A stretch of 64,000 nt of DNA from positions 15,126,986-15,190,985 of the forward strand of contig NC_079972.1 of NCBI RefSeq assembly GCF_029852145.1, read 5' to 3'. Positions 12,701 through 26,116 of the stretch are shown here, piece by piece. How positions within the stretch are numbered: the stretch's first letter is position 1; every line of letters begins with the position of its first letter. Made by a program: the position numbers and the translations under genes. The notes under the pieces were generated by a model. That model made no database searches and was not told where the DNA came from. It saw nothing but the letters and a program-made list of their open reading frames with translations. Source of the DNA: Microplitis mediator. Its lineage: Eukaryota; Arthropoda; Insecta; Hymenoptera; Braconidae.

Positions 12701-14114
12701 GGTGTGCTGTCATTAGACATTGCTTTGAATTCATCACTGTCCGAAGACTCATCACCCGATTTACTTTTCCTTTTGCTAAACGCCCGCGTTAATTTGCAAA
12801 AAAATGACTTCCTTTTTCCGCGTTTTTTAGGCGAGTTGGGTGCCGACATTATAACAATTATTACGACTATTTTAATTAAAACTTGGTTCAAATAATGCTC
12901 TAAGACAGCTCTAACAGCACAGCTGGCACATCTACTTGCACTGAACGTGACGAGACTGCGATACCAAGCACACGATGCTAAATGTCTATCTACAATATTC
13001 TACATGCACACCAGTACACTGTGTAGTTAAATCGAACTTTTCCCACACCAACTCGACTCCCTATCTCTCTTTTCTTGTTTTACAGACACATACCAACAGC
13101 TGTCGCGATTATAACGCACTCCCACACATTCACTGTCGACTTTTTATATATACATGTATATCCTCCCTACCTCAACTCTATAATCTTTAGTATCTGTACA
13201 TTACCGCACTTATATTACATAGACAAGACGTCAAGAGAATAGAGTGCACCGATATGGCGCCAGAGTGTACTCCTATGACAGAGAGGGGATACCAAGGTCA
13301 CCTCCACTACAGTTATAATTTATAATTTATAACTTGTAGCTCATTATTAACGATAATAAATAGACAAATAATAAACTGCTGTAACAATATAAACATTGTT
13401 ATTCCCGACGTCGCCCTCTTCTATTATAATTTATCGCTAATATTTAACGCGAGTGAGCTCCCGTATCTCTAAATAATAAATTCTGGCAGCCCTTAAAATA
13501 ATAAATAAGTCTAGAGTGAAAAATCAATGATAAATAAATAAATAAAAATAACAATAATTACCATCAGCGTAAGCACTACGACGATGTTCCTTGGCAACGG
13601 AAGTGGTACTCGGTTCAAAAACGTGCTCATGACAACACTTGTTTTTAAATGCCGGTGATGAAGTTCTAATACCCTGGTAATTATGATGATGATGATGATT
13701 ATTGGACTGCTGGTGGTGATTTACTTGGCTCTCTACGACAGCATTTGTTCTGCAGTTTCCATTTAACGATGCGACTTCAGACTTGACTGACGTACGACTC
13801 AACGTTGGAGAAAGTCTGCTTGCTGATAAACTCTGCGGTGGAGTTCGGCTTCTTTCGGTCATGGCACAGCATAGAGATAATTTTGTGCTGGTGTGGGAAC
13901 TGTGCTGGGAGTTTTCCATTTTATTTTTGTTATTTCCCGTGCCCGCGGTCCCGGTCAACTCTCCGTCTTTGTCTTTGTTATTGTAAGACATCTCCATACA
14001 ACCGACCCGTGTTTTTTTGTGCATCAACATTTGACACAGAGATTTTTTCTTCTGCTTTGTCCGCGGCGAGGATGACGACTCTCCCTTCAATAATTCATTC
14101 GGGTCTTGCTCCAT
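9736..14114 (-). CDS. INPP5E: INPP5E-type phosphoinositide 5-phosphatase, long-distal-promoter isoform (669 aa)
   Basis: Five coding exons on the minus strand: 14114-13562, 11433-11121, 11046-10487, 10404-9936 and 9850-9736. All junctions are GT-AG and phase-compatible, giving 669 residues. The Ser/His-rich N-terminal exon looks disordered. The catalytic domain begins with Gly-Thr-Trp-Asn-Met-Asn-Gly and continues with Phe-Trp-Cys-Gly-Asp-Leu-Asn-Phe-Arg, Pro-Thr-Tyr-Lys-Tyr-Asp, Pro-Ala-Tyr-Thr-Asp-Arg-Ile-Leu and Ser-Asp-His-Lys-Pro-Val, the family's metal- and phosphate-binding motifs. A conserved IPLAAGxFxREIYLxGIKRR stretch follows, and the protein ends in Cys-Ser-Leu-Gln, a CaaX prenylation box as in vertebrate INPP5E. 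The family removes the 5-phosphate from PI(4,5)P2 and PI(3,4,5)P3; vertebrate INPP5E acts in primary cilia. Residue spacing and the CaaX box favour INPP5E over OCRL- or synaptojanin-type enzymes. A second, alternative first exon lies in the 2.1-kb first intron. Confidence 0.93.
11943..12849 (-). CDS. INPP5E: Alternative first coding exon of INPP5E (acidic/Ser-rich N-terminus)
   Basis: An ATG at 12849 (Met-Ser-Ala-Pro-Asn-Ser) opens 302 codons on the minus strand, ending at an AGAG|GTATTAG donor at 11943. The donor leaves one base, exactly as the distal first exon (donor at 13562) does, so both can splice to the acceptor at 11433 and recreate a Gly codon. Joined, this isoform would be 787 residues. 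The exon begins with a basic cluster (Lys-Lys-Arg-Gly-Lys-Arg-Lys, then Ser-Lys-Arg-Lys-Ser-Lys), followed by Ser/Asp-rich low-complexity sequence and an acidic stretch before the junction. No acceptor precedes it, which argues for its own promoter around 12900-13300. A separate short gene is possible, since the frame runs 14 codons past the donor before a stop, but the phase match makes an alternative exon more likely. Confidence 0.6.
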
Positions 14115-14879
14115 ACTCCCGTTTTAATTTATTTAATAATTAACTATATATATATATTTAAATAATTATTGTTATTTTATACATTACGACCTTATTATTT
14201 GTAATTATATTTTGTGTCAGGTAATAATGTGCCAAAATTTAAATAATTAATATTTAGCACCTTGTATATTGATTTTAATAATATTTAAATCTACAAATAT
14301 CAATTCCATAGCAGAATTATTTATAAACTTTAATATATTTAGCACTTACAGTACATTGACTAATTATTTTTTTCAGTCTATTATTTTTAAATAAATTAAC
14401 TAATTAATTAATTAATTAAGTATAAATAAATGACTTCGTTCAGTCGTAAATAAGACTTGCAGTTTGACTAGATTATGTTGTTATTTGACAGGTAATTTAT
14501 TTTAGGTCGTGAGTGATGTTCATTCTTAGGCACGACAATCAATTGATTAATTAAATCCCATTCTCATTATTATTATTATTAAAGTTCTTGTCATATATAT
14601 AAACAGTGAAATTATTTTAAATTTAAAATGATTTTAAAAACACATGACATCGATTTACCAAAACTCCTTTACTTTATCCTTGATTATATTTAATAGATAA
14701 TGTGACATACACGTAATATGATAATTAATATTTATAACTAAAAACATCACCATTTTTTTAATATTTATAACAAATTAAAATCCCCGGTGTTTAAATAATA
14801 TTTAGGCGGTATTTTAATGGCTTGACACCAAAAAATATCAGTCACTTTGTTTGATAATTCAGTCATAGCCACCCGCATC

Positions 14880-15460
14880 TTGTCACAACTCACGTCATGT
14901 CACTTTCCGCCATTGCCAATCACTAAAACAACTGGAGCTGCCGCGCATCCACCGACGCGCACCTGTCAAAATTTACTACAGAGAGCATGACAATTTAAAA
15001 AAAATAAAATATACACAATATATGATAATTATTATTTATATTTTTCCCGGAAAAATACCCCAGAGTACAAAAAAAATTTACTGTTGTCATCTTACGTCAT
15101 TTAAAATTCAAAAATTACAAAATTTGTTATTGCGAATCGCGGTAGGTTGTTTTGGCGCCATCTCGCGTTTAGAATTCAAACTTTAAAGTGACGTCACTGC
15201 GTGTACGTGCAGCCGGTTTGAAAATAGTGTGCGGAAGTTGGTGTTGTGTGCAAGAAATGCACAAAGAAAAAAAAACGACAGTTGATTCTAGTAAATAACG
15301 ATGACGGTTACCTCGTGGAATTACGTCACAACAACGTGTGTTTACTTCGAGAGATAATAATATAAACAAAAAGATTTTATTTAACTGGATCTAGTTTTTC
15401 TGAGTGCTGTCAATTTATTTAAAAATTTTTTTTATTCACTCATCCGAGATTGGGTTAAAG
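14880..15460. promoter_or_regulatory. Divergent promoter region of INPP5E and the ePHD gene, with a perfect CRE
   Basis: Between the two divergent start codons (14114 minus, 15875 plus) the sequence becomes locally GC-richer. It carries a perfect palindromic CRE, TGACGTCA at 15189-15196, a TTTGGCGCC word typical of E2F-like sites near 15150, and GCCAATCAC near 14916, which resembles a CCAAT box. AAAG|GTACGTC at 15460/15461 is a plausible donor for a 5'UTR exon of the plus-strand gene. No TATA box is convincing. Transcription start sites are inferred, not shown. Confidence 0.5.
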
Positions 15461-15874
15461 GTACGTCATCTAAATAAATAAATATGTAAATATATATACA
15501 TGTATGTACACTAATGTATGTGTAAATCTATTGTAATGATTAGGATATATGACATATATATTTATTTGAATTGAATTATAATTTATAGACAAAATTATGA
15601 CAGAGATTTAACTTATGATTTAAAGGGCTCGGCGGTTACTGGGAAGTTGATGGAAATTTCTAGAATTTTTGCCTCGGCTGCGCACTTTAAATTTTATATT
15701 TATCACTTTTATTTTGTTTATAAAAATATTTAATACTGAAAATAAGTTATCGGTCCTTGATACAGAGTACTTTGAGTCGAAGGGTGACTGTGATTGTCCT
15801 GAGGATGATGGGGTTCAAGACGATGATGATCGACAACGCATTAGAACGTTTCGAAAATGCGCGGTAAAGAAACA

Positions 15875-18800
15875 ATGAATACGTCATCGGGATGGGCAAC
15901 AGAATACGGTGAGTAATTTGAGTACTTTTTGAATACCTACATATGTATATTACTGTTTTTATCAACTGGTAAATAAACAAATGTCTAAAAAAAACTATAG
16001 ATTATTAATCGCAATGAAACTTTGGTAAAAGTCAAGTTGTTATTGAGCGAGCATCCAAGTCGAGGTAAATAATTCGAGAACAGGAAAAGCTATTTCCCAG
16101 TCAAGTACTAATCCACTTCCGATTGACGGATGATATTTTATGTACACGACATATACTTGTAGTAGTAAGCCTTGAAGAAGAAGATTATTTTATTTAAAAT
16201 TATTCATTGATAGAAAAAAAAAAAAAAAGTAATGACACGACGTCACTTCCCTTCCATGCGATGCAACGCGTATTAAATCCATTGTTTTAAAAATTAATCC
16301 AATCCGACAGAATGATAACGTGTATGTCCACGTGTTGATTGACCTGTAAGCATATTTTATCATAATTATATTCACCGTGCGAATTAAATTAATAAAGCCG
16401 ACTTGTAATTATTCTTAACGTCTTTTTATCAACTCGTCTTTGTCTTTTGAACTCGCTACCGAAAGAAAAGATAAATTATAGATTTTACTTTTTTTTTTTT
16501 TGTTTTTTTTTCCTAGACTTTTACTGACGGCGGTGCTAGAAAATATCCAGCTGGGCTCTCGTATCCAGATATTGTTTATTTTTACTCGTATTTTATAAAG
16601 CCGCGGGAAATTTTGTAATCAGATGACAATCTTGCAGATGTCCTCCTAATAGTGTCAGTTTAAAAAAATAAAAAAGCAGCATATATGTGCGTGTGCATAC
16701 GTATATACCTATAGGTACAATAGAAATAAAAAAAAAGTCAAAGTTGAAAAATAAAAGAATAAAGTACGAAAAAAATATAATAAAAGAGACGTGTGCAAGA
16801 GAGAAAGAGAGAAGGCGTGATCCACGGCGACTATTCTGCGCCGCCACCACGAGGTGTCAGCATCGGGCTTGCCCAAAGGCTGGCTAGCAGCCACCATTGT
16901 TGAGTCCTGCATTTGCTTGATGCCCCGACGAGATTTTTCTTTGGTCAAGAAAAATCATAAATTATCAAGGCGCCCGGTCGCGGGCTTCGCGGCAAAGGTG
17001 CGTACACACACGTTATTGGTATCAACCTGACGACAACTACGTATTACACGTTTTTCCATCCGACAAATTTACAACACTTGCCTTCTTTTTTTTTTTTTTC
17101 TCTCTCATATTATAATGTATTATACCTACATATATTAACCCACGTTGATATCGTACGCAGGAGGGAGAAGATCCGCGCGAGAGTTACACGTTTTTGGTAT
17201 AGCGCTAAACAGAGTTTTAATAAACGACCAAATTGTCCTGGATTTAGTGGTGGATTTACTGTTTCAGTGAGTTAAATACTTATTTTTATGATGGATTTCG
17301 AGTTATCTGGTTGGTATTGTAAGTTTGTGAGAAGTGGCTGGCAAAACAAGTGGCTGATAAATAACTTTTCTTGTGCTAAGTTCCTCGCTCGCTGTTGCTG
17401 ATGATATTTTATTCCCATGCCGGATTTATCATATTTTTTTTTTTTTAGCTACGAGTAGTTTGTGGTGTGACGATTATTATGGTGCGTCGTTTACCTTTTT
17501 CGAGGAATAATTACCTACACTAGAGGGTACACGAGTAGTGCTGCTGCTACTGCTGTTTCTGTTTCTGTCTCTGGTTTATGCTTTTACTCAGCCGCAACTT
17601 ACGCCGGCACGCGTCCCGATCACGTCGTCCCGGATAGTCTTCGTCTTATTTTTGGGACTTTTTTTACCGAAACTAAATCACGGCCACAAGGAAAATAAAT
17701 ATTTTACCCCGACAAATACTGGAGTAAATAACAGTTGGTAATTTTTCGGCAATTGGTCTGCTGTCGTCAGACGTTTTGAGTTTGTGCTGATACTGGGTTT
17801 TATTTTTCGGAGATTGGAGTAGACGACTTTGATGTCGAGATCAGTGTTTTGGTCGGATGACTCTACATGGGTTTTTAAGTTACGTCGTGTTTTCGCTTGC
17901 GCCGCACCTTTTTGCTCTTAAAGACTAATGTCTTTGAACATGCTCTATTGTTTATTTTATCAGTGATTATTATCAGTTGATTGGGAGCTTTGTAACTGTC
18001 GATAGGGCATTAAATAAATATTTAAATGTCATCAGTTTATTGTTTATTGAGTACTCACTGAGTTTTGAACTCTCGGGTAGAATTTTCTCAAACAAAGTAG
18101 CATATGAATAAACACTGGGGTAGCAATTGTTGGCATAGTCTGGTTATTTTAAAAATTGTTTTGCTGATCTTGGTATTATGTAATTGTACACTTTTAAAAC
18201 AACAGCTGTATTGTCTACATCAGTAAATTACTTCATAGCACGAATTTAAAATAGTAATGACATATGTAACATTGTTAATAATAATAATAAAAATTTTTAT
18301 TTGTTTTCTTTTCAGGACCAACAACTCGTGTTGAGGTTGCTAACAGTGATATTGACAGTGTAAAGATTGATTGTCAATTGAGCAACGATAATAATAATCA
18401 GGGGACACGTAATTTTATAAATTTAATTAATTCAGACACTCACTGCGTGTCTCAGAATGATTTGAGTTGCGACCTTAATATAGCCCCATATCATGGTAAT
18501 TATTATTATTATTATTAATTACATTAATTATTAATTAATGGAAATGATTATTGATAACGTGTTATTGTTTTAGGGCTACCATTATTGGAATACGCTCCTC
18601 AGTGGGCGCTTCCATCGACTCACACTCAATGGGAGTACCAAGCAAATCCACTTCTAGCATGTAAAAGTGCTTATCCGTGGGATATTAATTCAAATAATAT
18701 AAATCTGCCTAAAGAATTGGACACGTGGTGTTCAACAAACAGTTGTGTTGATTCAGTCCGTACGGCAATTGATTTTGCAAAACCTATTGTTGATTTGACG

Positions 18801-21800
18801 CCGCCGAAAAATTATCAAGACTGTGAGGTGTCAAGTTCGGTAAAAAAAATAGAACAGGAACAACCGATTGACTTGTCAGTAGGTTCTGCTGTGAGTGATC
18901 TTTGCCTTGAAGACTGCAAAATAAAATTGTCAAGCCGCAAAGACTCGAAAGACTATTCAGTATCAAAGTGTGAAGCTAAAGAATCGCTGGCACCTGCTAT
19001 TAAAAAATATCATTCCAAAGAAGAATTAAATTTTGTATTACCTAGCAGTAAAATAAAAAAACAAAAGTGTGATTTGCATTCACCGACAAATTACTCAAAA
19101 GAATTAACTGGAGTTTTTTGGCCTACCAAGAAATTGGACGTTGATTCCTTTGCTCTGAAACACGAGCGCCCTGTTGATTATTTTAAAAAAAATCTAAACC
19201 TGTTATCACAAAACTTTTGGGAAGATTCCGCGATGTCTGGACAGTACCCAGGACACAGTAGGCCACCGGTTGGCACACCACCGCCACAAGCTGTCTGGAA
19301 TCATCTGACAATGACTCAAGGCTCTGGACTAAATATTCACCCGACAGCTTTGTCAGGCGCGACGCTCAATCCTGCTGGATTTTACACCCACCCGTCAATG
19401 GCAAGATCATCTCACTTGTCGTCTCAGCTGACACCTCAGCTGGCGCACACTCAAGCACCGCCTACGTGGCACACACCGACGGTGCCTTCAAAAAACGTAA
19501 CCTCAAACGCACCAGGCAATCCTTTGTTCAGTCTCCAAATGCTTGTGGACAATCGACAAAATCAAAATCAGTATCGCAGCTCACCCGGGTCACAGAGCAC
19601 GCTTGACCTCTCGGCGACCTCCGAGATGGCCGAGAATTACTCGCGAATGACTCAGGACATACCCATAAGTCTGACTGCACGTAGTGTAGACAAAGGCAGC
19701 CGAAATGGTAGCATTATATCCCCGCCGATTCCACTGAACGGTGAGACCTCTTCGGACAGTGGAATCAGCTCCTCTGTACCAACCCCAAACTCTCTTGGTG
19801 ATCCCATAACGTTATCGTTATCAACAAAGGACCAGCAGCAATTGCTGACGACCCCAAAGATAACGGTTAAGAATTTTGAAAGTAATCTCAAAGGCGTGGC
19901 AAATCTTCACGATAAAATGAAAGAATTAACCGGGGGAATTGATAATTTTACTCAGAAAATGATAAATTTACCACCAAGCGTTACTATTGAAAGAGTACTG
20001 CCAGATAAAAAAGATACTGAGCCAGTCAAAGTTAAAGACTCGTTGAGTGTTATTGCACAGGGACCACGAAATGTATTGCCTGTGATTGTCAATCTGACTT
20101 CTAGGTTAGACAAAGACGTGACGGACAGTCCAAGACGTGAACCTTCATCTGAACGTGATCGTAAAGTTGACGAAATGAATGTGAGATCTCCAAAAAATCT
20201 TCCCAAACGCGGTAAGAAAGGGGTCGACTCATTGTTGGAAAAACTCGAGGGTGGAAATAAAAAACTTGGTTGCAGTGAAAATATTGGGTCAGTTATTGTT
20301 ACTCCAGTAGACGACACTAAAGACACTTGCAGTGTAAAAAGTATGTCACCGGAAAGACCTAAATCTAAATCACCCACGAGAGAAGACGACGTCGTCTCAC
20401 CGGAATTCAGTAATGACGATTCCAATGACAATATGAAACAACGACGGAAGCGTAAGCTCGAGAAACCCGTGAGGCTGAGTAAAGATTCGAAAATGGAAGT
20501 CGAAGATATGGAACTTGAGCCAACGGAACCCCGAGAACCCAGGATATGTGAAACGGTCCGTGAAGAACCGGAGGAAGCAACTCCTCCTCCAGTTCCCGTA
20601 ATCCCTCAGCAAAAAGATGAAATTAGATTAGAGGAGAGATTAGAGCGGGCTAAAACGAATGAGGAAACAACAAATCCAATGACGACAGCTAATCAGGATA
20701 AGGTTGAAGAAAATGAGCCTGTTAGGAGGCGGAGTAGTAGCGAGGGATCTTCCTCGACAAATAATCCGATGCCGACGAATAATCAGCGGGTTAGGAGAAA
20801 ATCCAGCGATGATGCAACTGAACTATCGAAAATAACGAGTCCAAAAGGCGTTAATAATGCAAACCCCTTCAACGAGGTTGAGTCTGAGTTGGAGAAAATG
20901 TTTGCAGGTATTGTAGAAACTGATACCGATGTAAAAAAAGACGACTCTAAAGTAGAAGGTTCCACGACAACAACGACGACGACGACGTCAAGTACGACGA
21001 CGATGGACCCCAATGCCGTGGTGGATCCATTGAAACAAGAGACTGCTGATGATATCAAATCAGAAACAACAGATGCACTGAATTCTACAAATCCTACGGA
21101 CGTAACGTCCACAGTGGGAACTAAACCCCCAGCGAAAAAAGGAAAGAAAGGACGAGCGCGGGCGAAAAAACGAAAAGCTTCTAGAGTACCGCCGGAAAAT
21201 ATATTTGGACCTAGTGCTGAAGATATTGTAGGGAGAGACGCCAAGAGGAGAAAACAGTCAAAAGGTTCGAAGAAGAAGCAGGAGATAGGGAAGAAAAAGA
21301 AACCTGATGGCTTGAGAGAAATAGCGTACGACTCGGGTTCCAATGCCAGTTCGATCAGGTCCAGAGGTCCTGTCGTCCATGTTGAGGGCCCAAGAGACAG
21401 TCCTCTGAGTGTCCAGGTCGTCAATGCACCGAGGGAGGAAGAGGAGGAGAAAAGCAAAGAAAAGCGAAAAAGTGTCGGCAATGGAAATGTCGGACGGAGT
21501 AAGAGACTGAGTCATCAGAATGATCTTGATTATCGTGGTATGTATAAGACTATTTCTTTAAATCTGATCGTTTTTTTTCATACGTGACGAATAGTAATTA
21601 TTTTTATTCCAGGAAAAGTAAGCAAAGCTGGTCTCTTCAGTTCAACTCTATCATCACGATACGATGCCCACACCACCGATTCAACGTGGGTATGCGTGTT
21701 TTGCAAACAAGGACCTCACTACATTGTCCCTGGAGATCCTTCTCGGCCGCATCCTAATTTAGCCGGGCCTCATATAGCTCCTGGAACTTACACGGTACTA

Positions 21801-22494
21801 GTCCTTAAATTTATAACAAACAATAATAATAATATATTTCATATTTTTAACAATACATAAACATAATTTTATTGATCAAGGTACCCGGTGGAGTGCTCAG
21901 CGATCTCTTCGGTCCATATCTAATTGGAAAGGAGCGACTGGAGGAAGGTATCCTCTCAGCAGATGAGCAGGAAATAACGACAGAACAAAAGAGAGGGGGT
22001 AAAAATAAACGCAGTCTGAGGTACGCGGGTCTGGCAGACATATTTTCCGCCAAGATGGGCAAGAAGAAGAGAAATTCCATTGAAGCAAATACCGCGGTAA
22101 TGTTCGCGGGGATGACAATGATCCCTGGCGACGAGCAGCGGTGGGAAGTCTGGCTACACGAGCAGTGCGCAGTTTGGGCCGCCGGAGTTTACTTGGCCGG
22201 TGAGTGATTTTTTGTTCTTTTAATATTTAAATCTTGAATACAAAAGGTCCCTTATGAAGTAGAAATATTAATTGTGGCTTTACTTCATCAGGTGGGAGAG
22301 TTACTGGTCTCCAGGAAGCCGTCTGGGACGCGACAAAGTCAATTTGCAATGCCTGCGGAATGACTGGAGCTAATATTGGTTGTGTGAAACGCGGGTGTAA
22401 GGCCGTCACTCATTATCCTTGCGCCATAACAAAGGGTTGGCATCTCGACAATACTCAGTATATACCCAAGTGCAACCTACACCGAGTAACGTGA
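15875..22494 (+). CDS. TCF20/RAI1-like nuclear protein with C-terminal extended PHD finger (1293 aa)
   Basis: Six coding exons: 15875-15908, 18316-18495, 18574-21537, 21613-21794, 21881-22199 and 22292-22494. All phases close, giving 1293 residues. The first exon supplies only 11 codons (Met-Asn-Thr-Ser-Ser-Gly) before a 2.4-kb intron. Residues up to about 1050 are low-complexity: Pro/Ser/His-rich, then acidic, a Thr run, and strongly basic NLS-like clusters (Lys-Lys-Gly-Lys-Lys-Gly-Arg). The C-terminus is an ePHD: Cys1087/Cys1090, His1213/Cys1216 with a VWAAGVYL core, then a PHD with CNACG, GC, GC, HYPC and a final CNLH. The GLQEAV linker and this spacing match TCF20 and RAI1, chromatin-associated transcriptional regulators whose ePHD contacts nucleosomes. 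Role here is by family inference. An insert between the first Cys pair and the VW core (about 120 residues, with a Lys-rich segment) is longer than I would expect. Confidence 0.88.
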
Positions 22495-25400
22495 AATAAT
22501 AAATTGGTGAATTCAAAATAATAATAATAAGAATAATTATAATTATGATAATATTAATATTAATATTAAAAAGCATCAAAATAAATCGGTAGCGTCACAA
22601 TTTGATAAATAAACTGATGTCGAAGTCTATCACCGTGACGTTATCAGTATCTGGGGATTAATGGATGATTTAATTGATGCTAAATGATGTGTACCATAAT
22701 TAAATATAATAATAGTTATAATAATAACATTAATCATAATAATAATAATGGTAATTGTAATAATAATAAGTGTGTTAATATGGTAAAAAAACGGTTTAAT
22801 GAGACTATGAAATCTCCTGGATGAGTGCGCTATTAAATCGCGGTGTTCGAGCACACGAGCAAGACATTTGTTACGAAGAATTGATGATAATGTAAATGGG
22901 CTCTTCGTTGACTGGATTTAATTGACTTTCTTGGCCCGTGGCCTTGAACCGTGGCCTTTTTCGATTTAATACTTAAAACAAAACAATAAAATTAAAAGCT
23001 AATAACAAATAGAACAAACAAAATTGTAATACGAATGTCGTCCTTTTTATTTTAGTGCAGCGATTGTAGAGCAGCTTTTGTATAGAAGCCATCAGCCTTC
23101 TCGGACACGGCGAATCAGACGTTTGTTTGCTAACGTCCCCAACAATCGACTTACTCGTATAATTCTTCGTGAAGAAACAATACAAACTAATAGAAATGAT
23201 AACAATAATTATGGTAAAAACAACAACAATATTAACGTTACTTTATTTTACAGTCAATGACGTATGAGTTTGTCCGGCTTCATTGTAAATATTGATGTAA
23301 CAAAGTTCAAAAGACAAGCCTAGGATGAAGAGACTTAATTAACGTTCTCAATTAATTGATTTATTTTAAACAATTACCGTACTGTCTATTCTCAATAATC
23401 CGGTAGACATTGACTTATTTTTTTTATTAATCGATCAATTGATTAAGTAGATTTTTTTTTTTAATTATTATATATTTGTATAATTAAACATAACACGTGG
23501 GTAATTATTATTTCTATGCGTCACTAATAATTATAATTATTATTGTTCATATTATATTTACTTATTAAATCAGGGAGTGATTACTTTATTTCCTTTTTTA
23601 TATTATATCTTATCACAAGTCATTTTCAAAGCTTTATATACTCGATTTGTTGTACAAATTTACAGTACTGTCATTAACACTTTTGTTCTTTTCTTATTTT
23701 TTTTTTTTTTTATTTAATAAATAAAGCGATAAAAATCTTTTGTTTCGACTGATAAATTTTTATCTAGAGATAATATTTATCGTATTAATTATTAATGGTT
23801 TATAATTATTGAAATAAAAATAAATTAATCGCTTCCGATAAAAATAAATTACCACGATAAAAAAAAATGTAATAATTAATATCATTGTTACTGTTGGTAT
23901 TATTAATAACTAAAGATGAAGTGTAAATTCAGGTCTCAGTGACATTTAAATTTCAAATTGAAATTAATCGCGTTATTTTATGTACTCGCGCTGGCTAGAG
24001 CGACTGAAAATTTATTTGAATATTTTATTTTTATTTGTTCCATGGAAAATTTGTATAAAAGTAATCATATACATAGACCATAATGTAAATAGCATTTACC
24101 ATGTAGGCATAAAAATATATAGTAACTATACATTAATATATAATGTATGTATGTATGTATCGATATGTACACTTAGTGAAAGATAAATTTTTCGAGCTCA
24201 TAAAATAATGAATTTAATTTTAAAATTTAATTAATTATTAAAATAGCGTTTAGCAACGAATATTAATTATCATTAACAAAGAAAGCAAAAGATAAGATCA
24301 TTGTAAATAATGTAGTTTATATAGTGTGGGTTTATTGAAACAAAAAAAAAAAAAAAAAAGTTAAATAAAATTGTGTGAGTGATGAGCCAATTTAGCGATA
24401 ACTTAAAATATTAATTTCGCAAGAAAATGAATAAAAGTTAAAAAAAAAATAATTATGATTTATTAATAAACTAATTAATAGTAATGAGAAAGCATAATTA
24501 TATTTTTAGGATAACATTGATAACAGTCTGGATTTAAAATAAAAAAATGTAACGCTTAAATTAAAATGAGACTACACCTTGAAGATGACGCTTATATTCT
24601 ACAATTGTCTATCAAAAGATTTAATTAATTATTATAGTGATAATTAATTTCAATGAAAATTAATTGAGGTGTAATATTAATTGTGATACGATGATTAAAT
24701 GGTTTTAAAAAATAAATAATTAAATGGGTGACTTTGCGTACAGCGAGCAGTTGAATTAAAAAAATCTATATATAAATAAAATTTATATAAAATCATGATA
24801 ATAAAAAATGAATAATTAAATATATGAATTGCATGTAAAAAAAAAATATTATTTTGTGGGAACAGTTTATGAATTTTTGTCCGACCCTAGTCTGTATAGA
24901 TAATTTTAAAATAAAATTGAACAAAATTTATTGAGTGCTTTTTGTACGCACAGTTTTCGAGCTCTTGATTAACAAATAAATTTTTTGTGTGCGAGTGTGT
25001 GGGTGGGTGTTATGTGTGCTGGCAAAAAATAAAATAAAACAAAAAAATAATAATTTAAAAAATGAGTAATTGAATTAGTAACAGAGATTTAATCCAAAGC
25101 ACTTTATTAAAGTGGAATAAAATTGATGATAACTCACGTGAATCTAGTTATCGCAGAGCCTATTAAAATTTGTAAAAACTTTAAATTAGGAATCAGGTAA
25201 TGATAACAAAAATAATGATTATGATTATTGAATATAAATATAAATTGTAACATAAAAATGTCAAGTTGTAGGACAAGTCTGATAGACCAAGTGATCGGTA
25301 GCTGTCCTTTCACTAGATTAATAATTTAAAAGTTTAATACAAAGGTGTATATTGTTTTTTAAAAAAAAATTGATAGATATTTTTACTTCCTACCATTTGT

Positions 25401-25790
25401 AATAATTGAAACAACGTCTTGTAATTATTCAACTTTTATATTCAATTAAATTACTCATTATTTTATTCAATTCTTTGTATACTTTAGTAGATCTACGGAT
25501 TTTGTGACCTGGTTTTATTAGACTCTTGTTATTGATTAAAAAAAAAACAATTAACTAAATAAAAATAAATAATATCAATTTTTTGCCGTCTAATTATATG
25601 TACATCCTTTATTTCCCAAGGATTGTCATTGGATACTGATACAAGTACCATTAAGTATACATATTTGTGTAATATAAAATATAATGACTAATAAATTACG
25701 ATATAAAAAAAACGTGTAATTTTTTAATTTTTTAAATTTCCAGGCCCTAAAAAATCTCAGACATTTCTCTTCACATTTTAAAAATTTTTT

Positions 25791-25804
25791 ATGACAGCTG
25801 TCAT
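25791..25804. promoter_or_regulatory. Perfect 14-bp palindrome ATGACAGCTGTCAT (distal copy)
   Basis: A perfect palindrome centred on the E-box-like CAGCTG core. A near-identical palindrome lies at 26117-26130. The pair sits 670 and 340 bp upstream of the proposed ATG at 26470. Such sites can bind bHLH dimers, but the sequence alone does not show function. Confidence 0.35.
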
Positions 25805-26116
25805 CAGCGCGTCAAACTTTTATCAATTAATTAAAAAAAAATTAAAGCATTAATTGAAAAAAGTATAACGTAGTTGCAAATTTTTTTTAAGTGAGGGGGG
25901 AGGGGGAGTGTCTGATAATGTCCTTAAGAATAAAAGAAATTTCCTAAATATGTCAAAAGAAATTTTTTAGGACAAATTTTACTAAAAATGGGAACTGGGT
26001 AATTGACTTTTATTTTTAAATATTTAAATATTCAAATTATCGGTAATTAAAAATTATCACGCTCCAAAATAACTAAATTATCTCATAATTGTCTAATTAA
26101 GAGTAATTAATTATCT

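Noticed and set aside
15669..15878. 69-codon frame with a hydrophobic start just upstream of the ePHD gene
   Set aside because: It has no ATG (begins at TTG), overlaps the true start codon out of frame, and lies in what must be leader or intron.
16593..16948. Overlapping frames of 66-85 codons on both strands
   Set aside because: They lie in the first intron of the ePHD gene and are driven by poly-A/T and AG-rich simple sequence.
20783..21481. 232-codon minus-strand frame within the ePHD gene
   Set aside because: It is the antisense shadow of a Lys/Ser/Thr-rich coding exon, giving Phe/Leu/Ser-rich sequence. The plus-strand frame is 988 codons long with splice phases that fit on both sides.
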